A stretch of DNA of 64,000 nt from Alteromonas sp. a30 (GCF_026788005.1 NZ_JABEPE010000001.1:310001-374000), one strand, 5' to 3'. Shown: positions 8,741 through 18,342, counted from the first letter of the stretch. A program made the numbers and translations. The notes: generated from the letters alone by a model not told the origin.

Positions 8741-9757
8741 TTATTGAATTCCTAATTGGTAACGACGTACGGCTTCGTTATGCTCGTTAAGCGTCTTCGA
8801 GAATGCGTGACTGCCATCACCTTTAGCGACAAAATATAAGTCGTCGGATTGGATGGGGTTAAGTGCCGCGGTTATGGCCGCTCTGCTTGGCATTGCAATG
8901 GGTGTTGGTGGCAGCCCTTTAATGCGATATGTGTTGTATGGCGTAACGGTTTTCAAGTGTTTACGAGTTAGGTTTCCGTCAAATTCCGTACCAATACCAT
9001 AGATAACAGTCGGGTCAGTTTGTAAGCGCATCCCTAAATTTAATCGATTAATAAAAACGGAAGCAATATGCCCTCTTTCCTCTGCAAGCCCGGTTTCTTT
9101 TTCAATGATGGATGCCAGAATAAGGGCTTCGTAAGGAGAATCTATCGGCAAGTTCTGCGCCCGTTCTTCCCAAGATCGCTGCACAAAGCGTTGCAACGAC
9201 TGATGCGCTTGCATCATTAAAGTAGAAAATTTGCTTCCCGCTTCTATGTGATACGTGTCGGGCATAAAAGCGCCTTCCAAATGTGAGAGTTGCCAGCCAG
9301 ATACCGCATTAACACTAGACAGTAACTCTCCTTCGTTTAAGTCCATTTGTAACCAAGGGTTTTCCAGTAACACTTGATACCATTCGCGCCAAGTCTTACC
9401 TTCAATCAAGGTAATGGCAACCTTTTTGGTTTGACCTTGATTGAATCGTGATAGCACTGATGCTAAGGAATCCGATGGCAGCAGTTCATATACTCCGGCC
9501 TGAACGTGTGTTTTCGCGGGATTTAGACGAAAGTAGATTTTAGCCACATAAGTAAAAAGTGCATCATCTTCTATTGGTAAACGCTGAAAAACACCGGATA
9601 CCGACTCCCCAGAATGAATATTAAAAATTGCGTTATTTTGGATAGTTAATGGTTGCTGTAAAAAGCGGTTTATTTGATATGACGTCACACCAAATACGAT
9701 TAACGCGAAAGCAACAATAAAAAGAAAACTGTATTTAAGCCATGTTCTTGTTTGCAT
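8741..9757 (-). CDS. mltG: Endolytic murein transglycosylase MltG
   Basis: Inner-membrane lytic transglycosylase that cleaves nascent peptidoglycan and limits glycan chain length. From the ATG at 9755-9757 the protein has 338 residues: one N-terminal membrane span (about 9-27), a LysM-like region, and the YceG catalytic domain with ASIIEKETG, whose first Glu (219 in this numbering) matches the catalytic Glu of E. coli. Alternative in-frame starts are an ATG at 9767-9769 and a TTG at 9785-9787, the latter overlapping the pabC stop. The AGAAAGGG sequence 12 nt upstream favours the chosen start only slightly. Confidence 0.93.
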   Translation of the reverse strand: MQTRTWLKYSFLFIVAFALIVFGVTSYQINRFLQQPLTIQNNAIFNIHSGESVSGVFQRLPIEDDALFTYVAKIYFRLNPAKTHVQAGVYELLPSDSLASVLSRFNQGQTKKVAITLIEGKTWREWYQVLLENPWLQMDLNEGELLSSVNAVSGWQLSHLEGAFMPDTYHIEAGSKFSTLMMQAHQSLQRFVQRSWEERAQNLPIDSPYEALILASIIEKETGLAEERGHIASVFINRLNLGMRLQTDPTVIYGIGTEFDGNLTRKHLKTVTPYNTYRIKGLPPTPIAMPSRAAITAALNPIQSDDLYFVAKGDGSHAFSKTLNEHNEAVRRYQLGIQ

Positions 9758-9777
9758 AGAAATATACATCCCTTTCT

Positions 9778-10587
9778 CTATAAACAATCATTTAACTGCT
9801 GAAAATATGACGAGACCATATCAAAATCAATACTCTGCTGTTCGTTTAAACATATCTTATTAACGGGTACTAATCCCATCACACTATTACAGATAAAGAC
9901 TTCGTCTGCCCTCAGAAGTACGGAAGGCTTAGCTCTAACAACACTAACGGGTAAAGTGCGCTGCTGGGTTTCTAATATTTTTCCCCGTACTACTCCTGCG
10001 ACACCGCAATAATAAAGCTCAGGAGTATACCACTGCTGCCCAAAGCGCCAGAAGATATTCGCCGAAGATACTTCGACCATCATACCATCGCTATCTAAAA
10101 CAATCAGATCGTCTACGTTGCCCAAACACTGATTTTTGACCAACACTTGTTCTAGGCGATTGAGGTGTTTTATTCCAGCCAACTTAGGTTGCTTAGCCAG
10201 TGGCATCGAACTAACACCAAGCTTCACCCCTTGCTGTTGCCACATCTGATAATGCTTTGGCATCGGGTGCTGAGTAATATAGACATCGATATTGGGCGAT
10301 TCAGGACGCTGATAACCTCGCCCGCCTGCGGCTATCGACACGAGTATCTTAATGACACAATCATGCGTTAATTGTGGGATGACATGTTCATCTAAATAAC
10401 TTTCCAAGGTAGTGGGAGCAAAGCCTACGATGTGTAGCTGGTCACACCCTTGTTGAAGCCGAGCAAGATGCTCTTTTTTTAACTGCAACGTATTGTCTTG
10501 CCAAACGGCCGTGGTGAAACAACCATCGCCGTAAGATACCGCGCGGTTAGCGTAATCAATAGTGGTTGGTTGATAACGGATATACAT
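9778..10587 (-). CDS. pabC: Aminodeoxychorismate lyase
   Basis: PLP enzyme that removes pyruvate from 4-amino-4-deoxychorismate to give p-aminobenzoate for folate synthesis. The 269 residues have fold-type IV features: an early VSYGDGCFTT block, the PLP-binding Lys in LAGIKHLNRLEQ (Lys140), and the later EVSSANIFWR segment. The position between fabF and mltG is canonical. The ATG (10585-10587) is immediately preceded by the T-tract of a hairpin terminator, and no Shine-Dalgarno sequence is visible. Confidence 0.93.
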   Translation of the reverse strand: MYIRYQPTTIDYANRAVSYGDGCFTTAVWQDNTLQLKKEHLARLQQGCDQLHIVGFAPTTLESYLDEHVIPQLTHDCVIKILVSIAAGGRGYQRPESPNIDVYITQHPMPKHYQMWQQQGVKLGVSSMPLAKQPKLAGIKHLNRLEQVLVKNQCLGNVDDLIVLDSDGMMVEVSSANIFWRFGQQWYTPELYYCGVAGVVRGKILETQQRTLPVSVVRAKPSVLLRADEVFICNSVMGLVPVNKICLNEQQSIDFDMVSSYFQQLNDCL

Positions 10588-10614
10588 AAAAAAAGCCTGA
10601 ATAAATCAGGCTTA
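10588..10614 (-). terminator. Terminator between fabF and pabC
   Basis: On the minus strand AAGCCTGA, a short AT loop and TCAGGCTT form a hairpin followed by seven T residues that run directly into the pabC ATG. It should terminate fabF transcripts. Read-through would leave pabC with almost no leader beyond the hairpin. Confidence 0.8.
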
Positions 10615-10638
10615 ATTGTGTCAGTTTTAACGCCGAGT

Positions 10639-11877
10639 TTAAATGCGTTTGATCAGTAATGAACCATTTGTCCCACCAAAACCGAAGGAATTACACAACG
10701 CATACTGGGTTGAAAGCGTTTTAGCTTCATGTGGCACAAAGTCTAAATCGCACCCTTCATCTGGGTTGTCTAAATTAATGGTGGGTGGAGCAATACCGTC
10801 ATGCAGAGCAAGCGCAGTAAAAATGGTTTCGACGGATCCTGCCGCCCCCAATAAATGCCCTATCATCGACTTAGTTGAACTGACCATTACCGAATGTGCA
10901 GCGTCACCAAAAACTTGGTGGATAGCACACACCTCGGCTTTATCACCAACCTGAGTGGATGTGCCATGCGCATTAATGTAGCCAACATCCTCGGGTTGAA
11001 TACCTGCATCGCGAATAGCATTTTGCATAGCAAGTGCGGCCCCTGCACCATCATCAGGCGGCGAGGTAATATGATAAGCATCAGCACTCATGCCAAATCC
11101 AACGATTTCGGCATAAATTTTGGCTCCCCGAGCCTTCGCGTGTTCATATTCTTCAATAACAACCACTCCAGCCCCTTCTCCCATAACAAAGCCATCTCGG
11201 TCTTTGTCCCATGGGCGACTTGCTTTTTCGGGAGCGTCATTTCGTGTAGAGAGCGCTCTAGCAGCGGAAAACCCTGCTACACCAAGCTCTGTTGTTGAAG
11301 CTTCTGAGCCCCCAGCGACCATGGCATCAGCATCACCATAACTGATTAATCGTGCTGCCATACCGATATTATGAACACCTGTGGTACATGCCGTAACGAT
11401 ATTCAGATTGGGACCTTTTAAACCTTCCATGATAGAAAGGGAACCCGACACCATATTCGTAATGCTTGCAGGAACAAAAAAAGGTGAGACCTTTCTGGGG
11501 CCTGACGTTTCCAGCTTACGATAGTTATCCTCTATCGTCCCGAGCCCACCCATGCCGGAGCCAACCATGACACCAATTCGGTGTGCATTTTCTGGTGTGA
11601 CTTCAAATCCAGAATCCACCAAGGCTTGTTTACCTGCCGCTACGCCATACTGAATAAAGAGATCCATTTTTTTGATTTCTTTTTTGGGGATATATTCAGT
11701 TGCATCAAAGTTCTTAACTTCACCTGAAAAATGCGTAGGAAAAATGCTAGCGTCAATTCGAGTAGTGGGTCCAATACCACTCTTACCTGCTTTGATAGCT
11801 TCCCAAGTTGATTCAACGGTACTACCAACGGGTGTTAGCATACCTAAACCGGTGATCACAACGCGCCTTTTGGACAT
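10639..11877 (-). CDS. fabF: 3-oxoacyl-ACP synthase II
   Basis: Condensing enzyme that elongates acyl-ACP with malonyl-ACP, important for elongating unsaturated chains. I start at the ATG of [10 protein letters not shown] (11875-11877), preceded by GGAG 6 nt upstream. A seven-residue upstream extension is unsupported. The 412-residue protein has the catalytic Cys164 in TACTTG, the first His in [11 protein letters not shown], and the second in [14 protein letters not shown]. It is downstream of acpP but separated by 186 bp that contain a strong hairpin, so acpP and fabF levels can differ. Confidence 0.97.
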   Translation of the reverse strand: MSKRRVVITGLGMLTPVGSTVESTWEAIKAGKSGIGPTTRIDASIFPTHFSGEVKNFDATEYIPKKEIKKMDLFIQYGVAAGKQALVDSGFEVTPENAHRIGVMVGSGMGGLGTIEDNYRKLETSGPRKVSPFFVPASITNMVSGSLSIMEGLKGPNLNIVTACTTGVHNIGMAARLISYGDADAMVAGGSEASTTELGVAGFSAARALSTRNDAPEKASRPWDKDRDGFVMGEGAGVVVIEEYEHAKARGAKIYAEIVGFGMSADAYHITSPPDDGAGAALAMQNAIRDAGIQPEDVGYINAHGTSTQVGDKAEVCAIHQVFGDAAHSVMVSSTKSMIGHLLGAAGSVETIFTALALHDGIAPPTINLDNPDEGCDLDFVPHEAKTLSTQYALCNSFGFGGTNGSLLIKRI

Positions 11878-12025
11878 AAGATCTCCACAAAAATACAATT
11901 TATGGTAGGTTGTAAACAGGAATTTTACGAATTCTGTTCTTACTAATGGACTTGATCAGGCACTTTCAGCTAAACATAGGTTTACCGAAATATTAAATCA
12001 TGATCAAAATTACATAAGGGAATGT

Positions 12026-12052
12026 AAAAAGCGGCTTGAAGGCCGCTTTTTT
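12026..12052 (-). terminator. Terminator/attenuator hairpin after acpP
   Basis: AAAAAGCGGC (12026-12035) pairs with GCCGCTTTTT (12042-12051). T-runs on both strands make it potentially bidirectional. It begins 12 bp after the acpP stop and should let most transcripts end after the very abundant acpP, with partial read-through to fabF. Confidence 0.85.
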
Positions 12053-12063
12053 GAATGTCTGCT

Positions 12064-12303
12064 TTAGCCGTCAATATTTGCGTTAATGTAGTCAATCGCA
12101 GCTTGAACGGTAGTAATTTTCTCAGCATCTTCATCAGGAATTTCAGTATCAAATTCCTCTTCTAATGCCATTACAAGCTCTACTGTATCAAGTGAGTCTG
12201 CACCTAAATCATCAACAAAAGATGCTTCTGGTTTAACTTCTTCCTCTTTTACACCTAATTGTTCGAGGATGATTTTCGTAACGCGCTCTTCGATATTACT
12301 CAT
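12064..12303 (-). CDS. acpP: Acyl carrier protein (primary fatty acid synthesis)
   Basis: Carries growing acyl chains on a 4'-phosphopantetheine arm for type II fatty acid synthesis. The 79-residue acidic protein has the DSLDTVEL motif with the attachment Ser37. It lies between fabG and fabF as in E. coli. It differs clearly from the second, cluster-specific carrier protein at 25.7 kb, which is longer and reads GLDSM. Confidence 0.98.
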   Translation of the reverse strand: MSNIEERVTKIILEQLGVKEEEVKPEASFVDDLGADSLDTVELVMALEEEFDTEIPDEDAEKITTVQAAIDYINANIDG

Positions 12304-12456
12304 AATTCTAGTTATCCTTCGTATCGCTAGATTTTAAATCGGCGGGTAGTGTATTCGTCTACATAAGACCATGCAAGCACTGGATACACCTTTTTTTGTG
12401 GTCAAACCACAATATGGCGCACTTCACAGCGCTATTTCATATGTATTCGAACCCGA

Positions 12457-13194
12457 TTAACCCATGAATAGACCGCCATTGACCTGAATAGTTTCACCCG
12501 TAACATAAGCCGCTTCTTGGGAGGCTAAAAATACCACCGCAGAAGCAATCTCACTTGGCGAACCTAACCTTGCCATTGGTACATCTTTAAAAATTGTTGC
12601 TCGTTGTTCCTCAGAGAGTTTTTGCGTCATATCTGTTTCAATAAACCCGGGGGCAACGACATTGACCGTAATGCCTCTTGACGCCACTTCGCGCGCCAAT
12701 GACTTACTAAAACCAACTAGACCCGCTTTTGCAGCGCAATAGTTGGTCTGACCGGGATTACCGCTGCTTCCCACAACTGAGCCAATGTTAATAATACGAC
12801 CAGCACGCTTTTTCATCATACCGCGCAAAACACCTTTCGACATGCGATATACTGAGGTCAAATTAGTATCAATAATGGATTGCCACTCGTCTTCTTTCAT
12901 ACGCATCAGCAAGTTATCACCTGTTACGCCTGCGTTATTAACAAGAATATCAATCCCACCATGATCTTTTGTGACATCGGCAATTACAGCTTCAACGGAA
13001 GATTGTTCAACAACATTAAGAACCAGCCCCGTTCCGTTTCCACCTAAATATTGAGAAATCGCATTCGCCCCATTTTCGGATGTCGCTGTGCCCACTACAG
13101 TAGCACCTTGAGCAACCAGTGCTTCGGCAATTGCCTTTCCAATTCCACGGCTTGCGCCTGTAACAAGTGCAACCTTACCTTGTAAATCAAACAT
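12457..13194 (-). CDS. fabG: 3-oxoacyl-ACP reductase
   Basis: NADPH-dependent reductase of the fatty acid elongation cycle. The 245-residue short-chain dehydrogenase has TGASRGIGKA (12-21), NNAG (86-89), and the catalytic Ser139, Tyr152 and Lys156. The C-terminal VTGETIQVNGGLFMG is typical of FabG. The gap to fabD is 9 bp and that to acpP is 153 bp, matching the usual fabD-fabG-acpP order. Confidence 0.97.
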   Translation of the reverse strand: MFDLQGKVALVTGASRGIGKAIAEALVAQGATVVGTATSENGANAISQYLGGNGTGLVLNVVEQSSVEAVIADVTKDHGGIDILVNNAGVTGDNLLMRMKEDEWQSIIDTNLTSVYRMSKGVLRGMMKKRAGRIINIGSVVGSSGNPGQTNYCAAKAGLVGFSKSLAREVASRGITVNVVAPGFIETDMTQKLSEEQRATIFKDVPMARLGSPSEIASAVVFLASQEAAYVTGETIQVNGGLFMG

Positions 13195-13203
13195 ACGAAC
13201 CTC

Positions 13204-14133
13204 TTATGCTTTCAGTGCGCTTTCTAGGGTTTCAGCAGTGTTAATCGCTGACCCTACTAAACTATTATCGATACGTTTTGTTAATCCTGTTAATACTTTA
13301 CCCGGACCACATTCGACAACATTGGTGACGCCTTCACTGGCTAACTTTTGGATGGATTCTGTCCAGCGAACTGGGCCAGAAAGCTGACGAATAAGGGCTA
13401 CTTTAATAGCCTCAATTTCATTTTCTACTGCTACATCAATATTGTTAATAACCGGGATTAACGGCTCATTCATGGATGTTGAATTGAGTTTTTCAGCCAA
13501 TTTTTCGGCCGCTTCCTGCATTAAGCTACAATGGCAAGGTACGCTCACAGGAAGTAAACGCCCCATTCTCGCACCTTTTTCTTTACAACCAGCAATTGCA
13601 CGATCAACAGCAGAAGCATGCCCAGCAATAACAACTTGACCCGGCGAATTGAAGTTTACAGCAGCGACGACTTCACCCTCGGCAACATCGCGACACAATT
13701 CTTTCACTTTTTCATCGTCGAGACCAATAATAGCAGCCATACTCCCAGAGCCTTCTGGCACAGCATCTTGCATATAATTACCACGCGCATGAACCAAGCT
13801 CACCGCATCTGCTAATGAGAAGACACCGGCGCAGGTCAAAGCCGTGTATTCACCTAAACTATGTCCGGCAAGGAAGTCTGGCTTTCTGCCACCCTGCTCT
13901 CGATAAACGCGCCAAATTGCCACACTTGCCGTCAAAACAGCGGGTTGCGTAATAGCGGTTTTATTTAATTCTTCGATAGGGCCGTTTTGAACAAGCTCCC
14001 ATAAATCGAAACCGAGGGCCTCAGAGGCCTCCTCGAAGGTATCTGTAACAGTGGGAAGGATTGATGCTAAATCAGATAGCATTCCAACCGCTTGAGATCC
14101 CTGACCGGGAAAGACAAATGCAGTTTTAGACAT
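13204..14133 (-). CDS. fabD: Malonyl-CoA:ACP transacylase
   Basis: Transfers malonyl groups from CoA to ACP. Starting from the ATG of MSKTAFVFPGQGSQ (14131-14133) gives 309 residues, the family norm. An in-frame extension of 21 residues is not supported by family comparison. Key features are the oxyanion FPGQGSQ (8-14), the nucleophile motif GHSLGEY with Ser92, and the catalytic His in VPCHCSLM. It lies 110 bp after fabH and 9 bp before fabG. Confidence 0.96.
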   Translation of the reverse strand: MSKTAFVFPGQGSQAVGMLSDLASILPTVTDTFEEASEALGFDLWELVQNGPIEELNKTAITQPAVLTASVAIWRVYREQGGRKPDFLAGHSLGEYTALTCAGVFSLADAVSLVHARGNYMQDAVPEGSGSMAAIIGLDDEKVKELCRDVAEGEVVAAVNFNSPGQVVIAGHASAVDRAIAGCKEKGARMGRLLPVSVPCHCSLMQEAAEKLAEKLNSTSMNEPLIPVINNIDVAVENEIEAIKVALIRQLSGPVRWTESIQKLASEGVTNVVECGPGKVLTGLTKRIDNSLVGSAINTAETLESALKA

Positions 14134-14243
14134 AAATATTCCTAGCAAATGTATCAATGAAAGTGAGAAAAGGTGATTTTGGGTATTTAACCACACTCAC
14201 CAATTATAGGGAAAATAATGTCACTCTATATACGACGAGCAAC

Positions 14244-15203
14244 TTAATATTTGACTAACAAAGAACCCCATGTAAAGCCAGCGCCAAAAGCCTCGAGCAT
14301 GAGTGTTTGTCCTCGTTGAATTCGACCATCCCGAATCGCCGTATCAAGGGCTGTGGGAACAGAGGCAGCGGAAGTATTACCAAATTTCGGTAAAGTTAGA
14401 ACGACTTGATCCATCGACATATTCAGTTTTTTAGCTGTAGCTTTAATAATTCGAAAATTGGCTTGGTGAGGCACTAGCCAATCCAGCTCTTCTTTGCTCA
14501 TACCATTGGCAACGAGTGTTTGTTCAACCAGTTCACTAAGTTTCGTTACAGCTACTCTGAACACCTCATTGCCTTTCATCCCCCCCCAAGAGTTGTCGAT
14601 CGTGTCAACCTCCCCCCAAAGTGGTCTACCGGCATAAAGTAGATCAGCGAATTTACCCGAGGCATGAATATGGCTTGTCATAATACCCGGCGTGTCGCTC
14701 GCTTCTATAATGCAAGCGCCAGCCGCATCGCCAAAAAGAATAATCATAGAGCGATCGGTAGGCGCAACCAATTGTGATAACGCATCAGTACCCACGACCA
14801 ACACTTTTTTACTCATGCCAGAGCGAACAAATTGGTCTGCGACGCTCATGGCATAGCAAAACCCCGCGCATGCGGCGTTCACATCAAACGCTGGAATATT
14901 ATCCAGTCCAAGGTCTCTTTGAATATCACAAGCAACACTTGGAAATGCTTTTGGGCCAGTGGATGTAGCACATACCACCAAATCAATTGTTGATGGATCG
15001 ACATCACCATATTCAATTGCGGCTTTGGCAGCTAATGTTCCCATATCACTGACCGTTTGATCTTTAGACATGATCCGACGTTCTTTAATGCCGGTACGGT
15101 CTGTAATCCATTGGTCACTGGTATCAACCATTTTTTCTAAATCTTCGTTGGTACGGATTTCAGATGGGTAATAACTCCCAGTTGATACAATTCTTGAATA
15201 CAT
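14244..15203 (-). CDS. fabH: 3-oxoacyl-ACP synthase III
   Basis: Starts fatty acid synthesis by condensing acetyl-CoA with malonyl-ACP. From the ATG of MYSRIVSTGSYYP (15201-15203) it has 319 residues. The catalytic triad is visible as Cys112 (NAACAGFCYA), His in VPHQANFRI and Asn in FGNTSAAS. The AAAGG about 10 nt upstream favours this start over one six residues earlier. Upstream, where plsX normally lies, there is only about 267 bp of non-coding DNA before rpmF. Confidence 0.97.
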   Translation of the reverse strand: MYSRIVSTGSYYPSEIRTNEDLEKMVDTSDQWITDRTGIKERRIMSKDQTVSDMGTLAAKAAIEYGDVDPSTIDLVVCATSTGPKAFPSVACDIQRDLGLDNIPAFDVNAACAGFCYAMSVADQFVRSGMSKKVLVVGTDALSQLVAPTDRSMIILFGDAAGACIIEASDTPGIMTSHIHASGKFADLLYAGRPLWGEVDTIDNSWGGMKGNEVFRVAVTKLSELVEQTLVANGMSKEELDWLVPHQANFRIIKATAKKLNMSMDQVVLTLPKFGNTSAASVPTALDTAIRDGRIQRGQTLMLEAFGAGFTWGSLLVKY

Positions 15204-15429
15204 TACCTTTTTACCTTTCAAGCAAACCTATGTTGACCTTTATCCAACTTTATTTCGTTATGGACGCCAAATTTGACGCGCAATTCTCTCACGTCAGGAA
15301 CCTACCGTCTTTAGTCTTATCACAGATCCGATCTCTTACCAAGATGTTAGAAACGATCAGAAGTACAAATAAACACTTTGAAAAACTAAGTAATTTGGGG
15401 ATAAAAGAAGAAAAATAACACGTAGGCAT

Positions 15430-15458
15430 AAAAAAAGGGAGCAAATTGCTCCCTTTTT
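15430..15458 (-). terminator. Terminator after rpmF
   Basis: AAGGGAGCAA and TTGCTCCCTT form a 10-bp stem with a T-run on the minus strand. It separates yceD-rpmF from the fabH promoter region, so the fab genes here probably have their own promoter at about 15.2-15.4 kb. Confidence 0.88.
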
Positions 15459-15470
15459 CAATTTTAGATC

Positions 15471-15641
15471 TTAACGCTCAACAACTTTCTTACCTTTGTA
15501 AAAGCCATCGGCTGTTACATGGTGACGACGATGAGTTTCGCCAGTTGTTGAATCAATAGACAGAGTCGCTCCAGGTAGCGCGTCGTGAGAGCGACGCATG
15601 CCACGCTTGGAGCGAGTTTTACGATTCTGTTGTACCGCCAT
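15471..15641 (-). CDS. rpmF: 50S ribosomal protein L32
   Basis: A 56-residue basic protein of the large ribosomal subunit. It begins [20 protein letters not shown] and ends YKGKKVVER, typical of gammaproteobacterial L32. It follows yceD by 3 bp on the same strand, the conserved yceD-rpmF pair. A hairpin terminator lies directly downstream. In most relatives plsX and fabH would follow co-transcriptionally. Here plsX is missing. Confidence 0.96.
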   Translation of the reverse strand: MAVQQNRKTRSKRGMRRSHDALPGATLSIDSTTGETHRRHHVTADGFYKGKKVVER

Positions 15642-15644
15642 TAC

Positions 15645-16172
15645 TTACTCCTGATTACGCTTTAATTCTTTCAAAACTGCAAACGGATTAGGTTTACTTT
15701 CCTCTGGCTCAATATCGCCGTAACTCATATCACTTCCTTTCATAGCGCAGTCTTCATCCTTATGCATTGCTACGATAGGTAGAGTTAATATCAGTTCATC
15801 TTCGAATAGACCGAGTAAATCCACTTCACCTAATTCATCTACTTCCACCGGATCATAAATTTCCGGTATTTCGTCCTCAACATCTTCACTTCTGACTGGA
15901 CAAAAACAGAAGCGCACATCAATTGAATGGACAAAGGAATCATTACAACGCTGACAAATCAAGCTAGCTCTTGTTTGCAGCTTACCTTCAAAATAAGTCA
16001 GACCTTGAACATCAGTATCGAACTTAACAGAAATTGCAATATCATCCAGCACTTCGCAAACTGCGGCGCTGAACCGCTGCATATCTGTAGCCAGCATCAC
16101 GCCCTCATAAATAGAGCGTTGAATAGCACTTTTGAACGGATCGACCTTTTTAGGCAGTTTGACTTTCTGCAT
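15645..16172 (-). CDS. yceD: YceD/DUF177 family protein
   Basis: A 175-residue acidic protein of the DUF177 (YceD) family, linked with 23S rRNA accumulation in other bacteria. It contains CQRC and two further Cys in FCFCPV, possibly a metal site, then an acidic linker (EDVEDEIPEIYDPVEVDELGE in part) and ends near NPFAVLKELK, the conserved tail. It is translationally close to rpmF (3 bp). Confidence 0.92.
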   Translation of the reverse strand: MQKVKLPKKVDPFKSAIQRSIYEGVMLATDMQRFSAAVCEVLDDIAISVKFDTDVQGLTYFEGKLQTRASLICQRCNDSFVHSIDVRFCFCPVRSEDVEDEIPEIYDPVEVDELGEVDLLGLFEDELILTLPIVAMHKDEDCAMKGSDMSYGDIEPEESKPNPFAVLKELKRNQE

Positions 16173-16243
16173 AGCGCGCGCATCATATAGAGGAATAAGA
16201 CTTGAGTCAAAGCATTATTGGCATTTATTAAAGGAACAACCAT

Positions 16244-16858
16244 TTGTCTGCTTATAATTTAACTAACCTCCCCCCTGTTATCCTTGCAAGTGAATCAAAA
16301 TACAAACGGGCCGTATTGGAAAAGCTTCACATCGCCTTTTCCTGTTGTGCGCCCAATATTGATGAATCGGCGCTAGAAAATGAATCACCTGATAAATTGG
16401 TCACTCGGCTCGCTAAAGAAAAGGCGCTAACCATAGCAAAACAACATCCCCATGCGTTAATTATTGCCGCTGATCAAGTTGCCAGTTTTAACAGCCATAT
16501 ACTAGGTAAACCTAATAATGAAGAAAATGCACTAAAGCAGTTGTCTTTATTCAGTAGTAATAGAGTTGATTTTATAAACGGGCTGGCACTGTATGATCCT
16601 CGAACTCAGGAGGTTTATCAATTATGCGAAACCTTCTCGGTTCAGTTTCGTTCGCTCTCTCAACAAGAATTGCTTCTCTATATAAGAAAGGAAAAACCGT
16701 TTGATTGTGCGGGTAGCTTTAAAAGTGAGGGGTTAGGGATTCTTTTATTTGACGCACTAATTGGCAGAGATCCTAATGCCTTAGTTGGTCTACCACTGAT
16801 TGGCTTAAGAGAACTATTCGAGCAAGCTCAGATTAACCTGCTCGAATGTATACACTAA
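16244..16858 (+). CDS. Maf/YceF-like nucleotide pyrophosphatase
   Basis: House-cleaning nucleotide pyrophosphatase of the Maf family; the YceF branch acts on 7-methyl-GTP. The 204 residues show LASESKYKRAVLEKL (the Maf signature, normally with S-x-R), an ADQVA substrate-specificity segment and FDCAGSFKSEGLG near the C terminus. The best start is TTG (16244-16246) with AAAGGA about 8 nt upstream. No ATG fits. It is divergent from yceD-rpmF, the usual genomic position of yceF. Its stop directly abuts the rluC stop (16856-16858 versus 16859). Confidence 0.88.
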   Translation: MSAYNLTNLPPVILASESKYKRAVLEKLHIAFSCCAPNIDESALENESPDKLVTRLAKEKALTIAKQHPHALIIAADQVASFNSHILGKPNNEENALKQLSLFSSNRVDFINGLALYDPRTQEVYQLCETFSVQFRSLSQQELLLYIRKEKPFDCAGSFKSEGLGILLFDALIGRDPNALVGLPLIGLRELFEQAQINLLECIH

Positions 16859-17809
16859 TTAAACCCTTTTCAGTTGAGACAAGGTGTAAGACAGTTGTTT
16901 ATCTAACGCCGCATTAAATGTCATTTTTTCATTTGAATTAGGATGCGTAAATGTAAGTTGATGAGCATGTAAAAATAGACGTTTCAACCCAATCTCCTTC
17001 ATTGACGCTTCAAAATCAGGATCTCGATATTTAGAATCTCCAGCAATGCAATGTCCTGCATATTGGCAGTGAACCCGTATTTGATGCGTTCTACCGGTAA
17101 TTGGCATCGCTTCAACAAGCGTTGCCCCTTCATAGCGCTGTGAGATTTGATAACGTGTTTCTGACGGTTTACCTTCATCCGAGACTCGAACCACCCTTTC
17201 ACCAGACTTTAGGGTATTTTTTAGCAGTGGAGCATTAACCACTCGACGCGCTTTTGGCCAAGTACCGGATACAAGGGCAAAATACCGCTTATCAACGGTT
17301 TTATTACGTAACTGCTCATGCAAACTTCGTAAAGCTGAACGACGTTTAGCTATAAGTAAACAACCAGAGGTGTCTCTATCAAGACGATGAACTAATTCTA
17401 GAAACTTGGCATCTGGTCGTACTTTTCTCAACGCTTCTATCACGCCATAAGACAACCCACTACCGCCATGCACAGCCATACCACTTGGTTTATTCAATAC
17501 GATTAAATGGTTATCTTCATGTAAAATAAATTGTTCTAATTCTTGCGCTCGTTGAGTATTAACGTACCCGCCTTCATCTTTCTCGCTCACTCGAATAGGA
17601 GGCAGTCTTATCAGATCACTTGCTTGTAATTTATATTCGGGTTTTATCCGTTTTTTGTTAACTCGCACTTCTCCTTTGCGTAACAGCCTATAAATCATAC
17701 TTTTAGGCACGCCCTTGAGAATACTAATTAAGAAATTATCAACCCGCTGACCTTCGCGTTCCGCGTCGATCTCAATAAACTGTACTGAAGAAAAATTTAA
17801 ATCACTCAT
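16859..17809 (-). CDS. rluC: 23S rRNA pseudouridine synthase RluC
   Basis: Makes pseudouridines in helix 39/Psi955-type positions of 23S rRNA. The 316 residues have an N-terminal S4 RNA-binding domain (about 20-80) and the RluA-family catalytic block HRLDRDTSGCLL with Asp144. The C-terminal GRTHQIRVH motif is present. It is divergent from rne, exactly as in E. coli, with the shared 533-bp region holding both promoters. Confidence 0.95.
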   Translation of the reverse strand: MSDLNFSSVQFIEIDAEREGQRVDNFLISILKGVPKSMIYRLLRKGEVRVNKKRIKPEYKLQASDLIRLPPIRVSEKDEGGYVNTQRAQELEQFILHEDNHLIVLNKPSGMAVHGGSGLSYGVIEALRKVRPDAKFLELVHRLDRDTSGCLLIAKRRSALRSLHEQLRNKTVDKRYFALVSGTWPKARRVVNAPLLKNTLKSGERVVRVSDEGKPSETRYQISQRYEGATLVEAMPITGRTHQIRVHCQYAGHCIAGDSKYRDPDFEASMKEIGLKRLFLHAHQLTFTHPNSNEKMTFNAALDKQLSYTLSQLKRV

Positions 17810-17862
17810 AGCGGCGTATTCTAACTTAAATCATAAAATAAGCCCTAAATAATTATATTTTC

Positions 17863-17892
17863 TTGCTACATTTTCTGCTTTAGTGCCATAAT
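17863..17892 (+). promoter_or_regulatory. Candidate rne promoter
   Basis: TTGCTA (17863-17868), an 18-bp spacer and CATAAT (17887-17892) preceded by TG at the extended -10 position. Transcription from here would give a leader of about 440 nt, similar in kind to the long regulated rne leader of E. coli. This is a prediction by eye. Confidence 0.45.
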
Positions 17893-17899
17893 TACGAAG

Positions 17900-18342
17900 T
17901 ACGCGTCTAATTTCGACGGTATTAATAAAAGAGAGTGTGTGTATTGAAGCACGCAGAGCCGTGTCCCGAACAAAAAATCGGAATGTCACGAGAAGTTAAG
18001 AATTCGCCCCTGCACTCAGAGTTAAGAAAAACATCTCTCGCAGTAGCGTTAACCCATTACCGCTCAATATACACCCATAAATAATTGAAAAAGTAGTTTG
18101 CGATCACGCAACAATACAGGAATTACCTGATACCTGCGCAGAACAGAGATAACGCGGGTTGACTCACAAGTAAGCAAAAAGTGTAAAAAACAGAGCCGAG
18201 CGGGGAGCCTGTAATATACAGTCGGGAGACTGAGTTTGGAAAAATCCAGCCGCAGTGAGTGTGTAATCAAAGTCCGCGTAGTGGAAAAAAGGCAAATAAG
18301 CCAGTATTGATGGCGTGATCGATTCCATAATCGAGTCACAGT
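17900..18342 (+). ncRNA. Long structured rne 5' leader (probable rne5-type autoregulatory element)
   Basis: In enterobacteria RNase E cleaves hairpins in its own long leader to limit its synthesis (Rfam RNAse_E5). Here about 440 nt precede rne without a credible gene. Short perfect hairpins are visible: TTGCG/CGCAA with an ATCA loop (18098-18111), CAGG/CCTG with AATTA loop (18117-18129) and CAGTC/GACTG with GGGA loop (18219-18232). The function is inferred from position and length. I cannot confirm covariance. Confidence 0.55.

Noticed and set aside
9758-9787. TTG start for mltG overlapping the pabC stop
   Set aside because: It would add ten residues with no family match. An internal ATG gives the normal short cytoplasmic tail before the membrane span.
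15164-15418. Open frame of 84 codons on the plus strand across the missing-plsX gap
   Set aside because: It overlaps the fabH start on the other strand and has no family resemblance. The region is better read as the fabH promoter.
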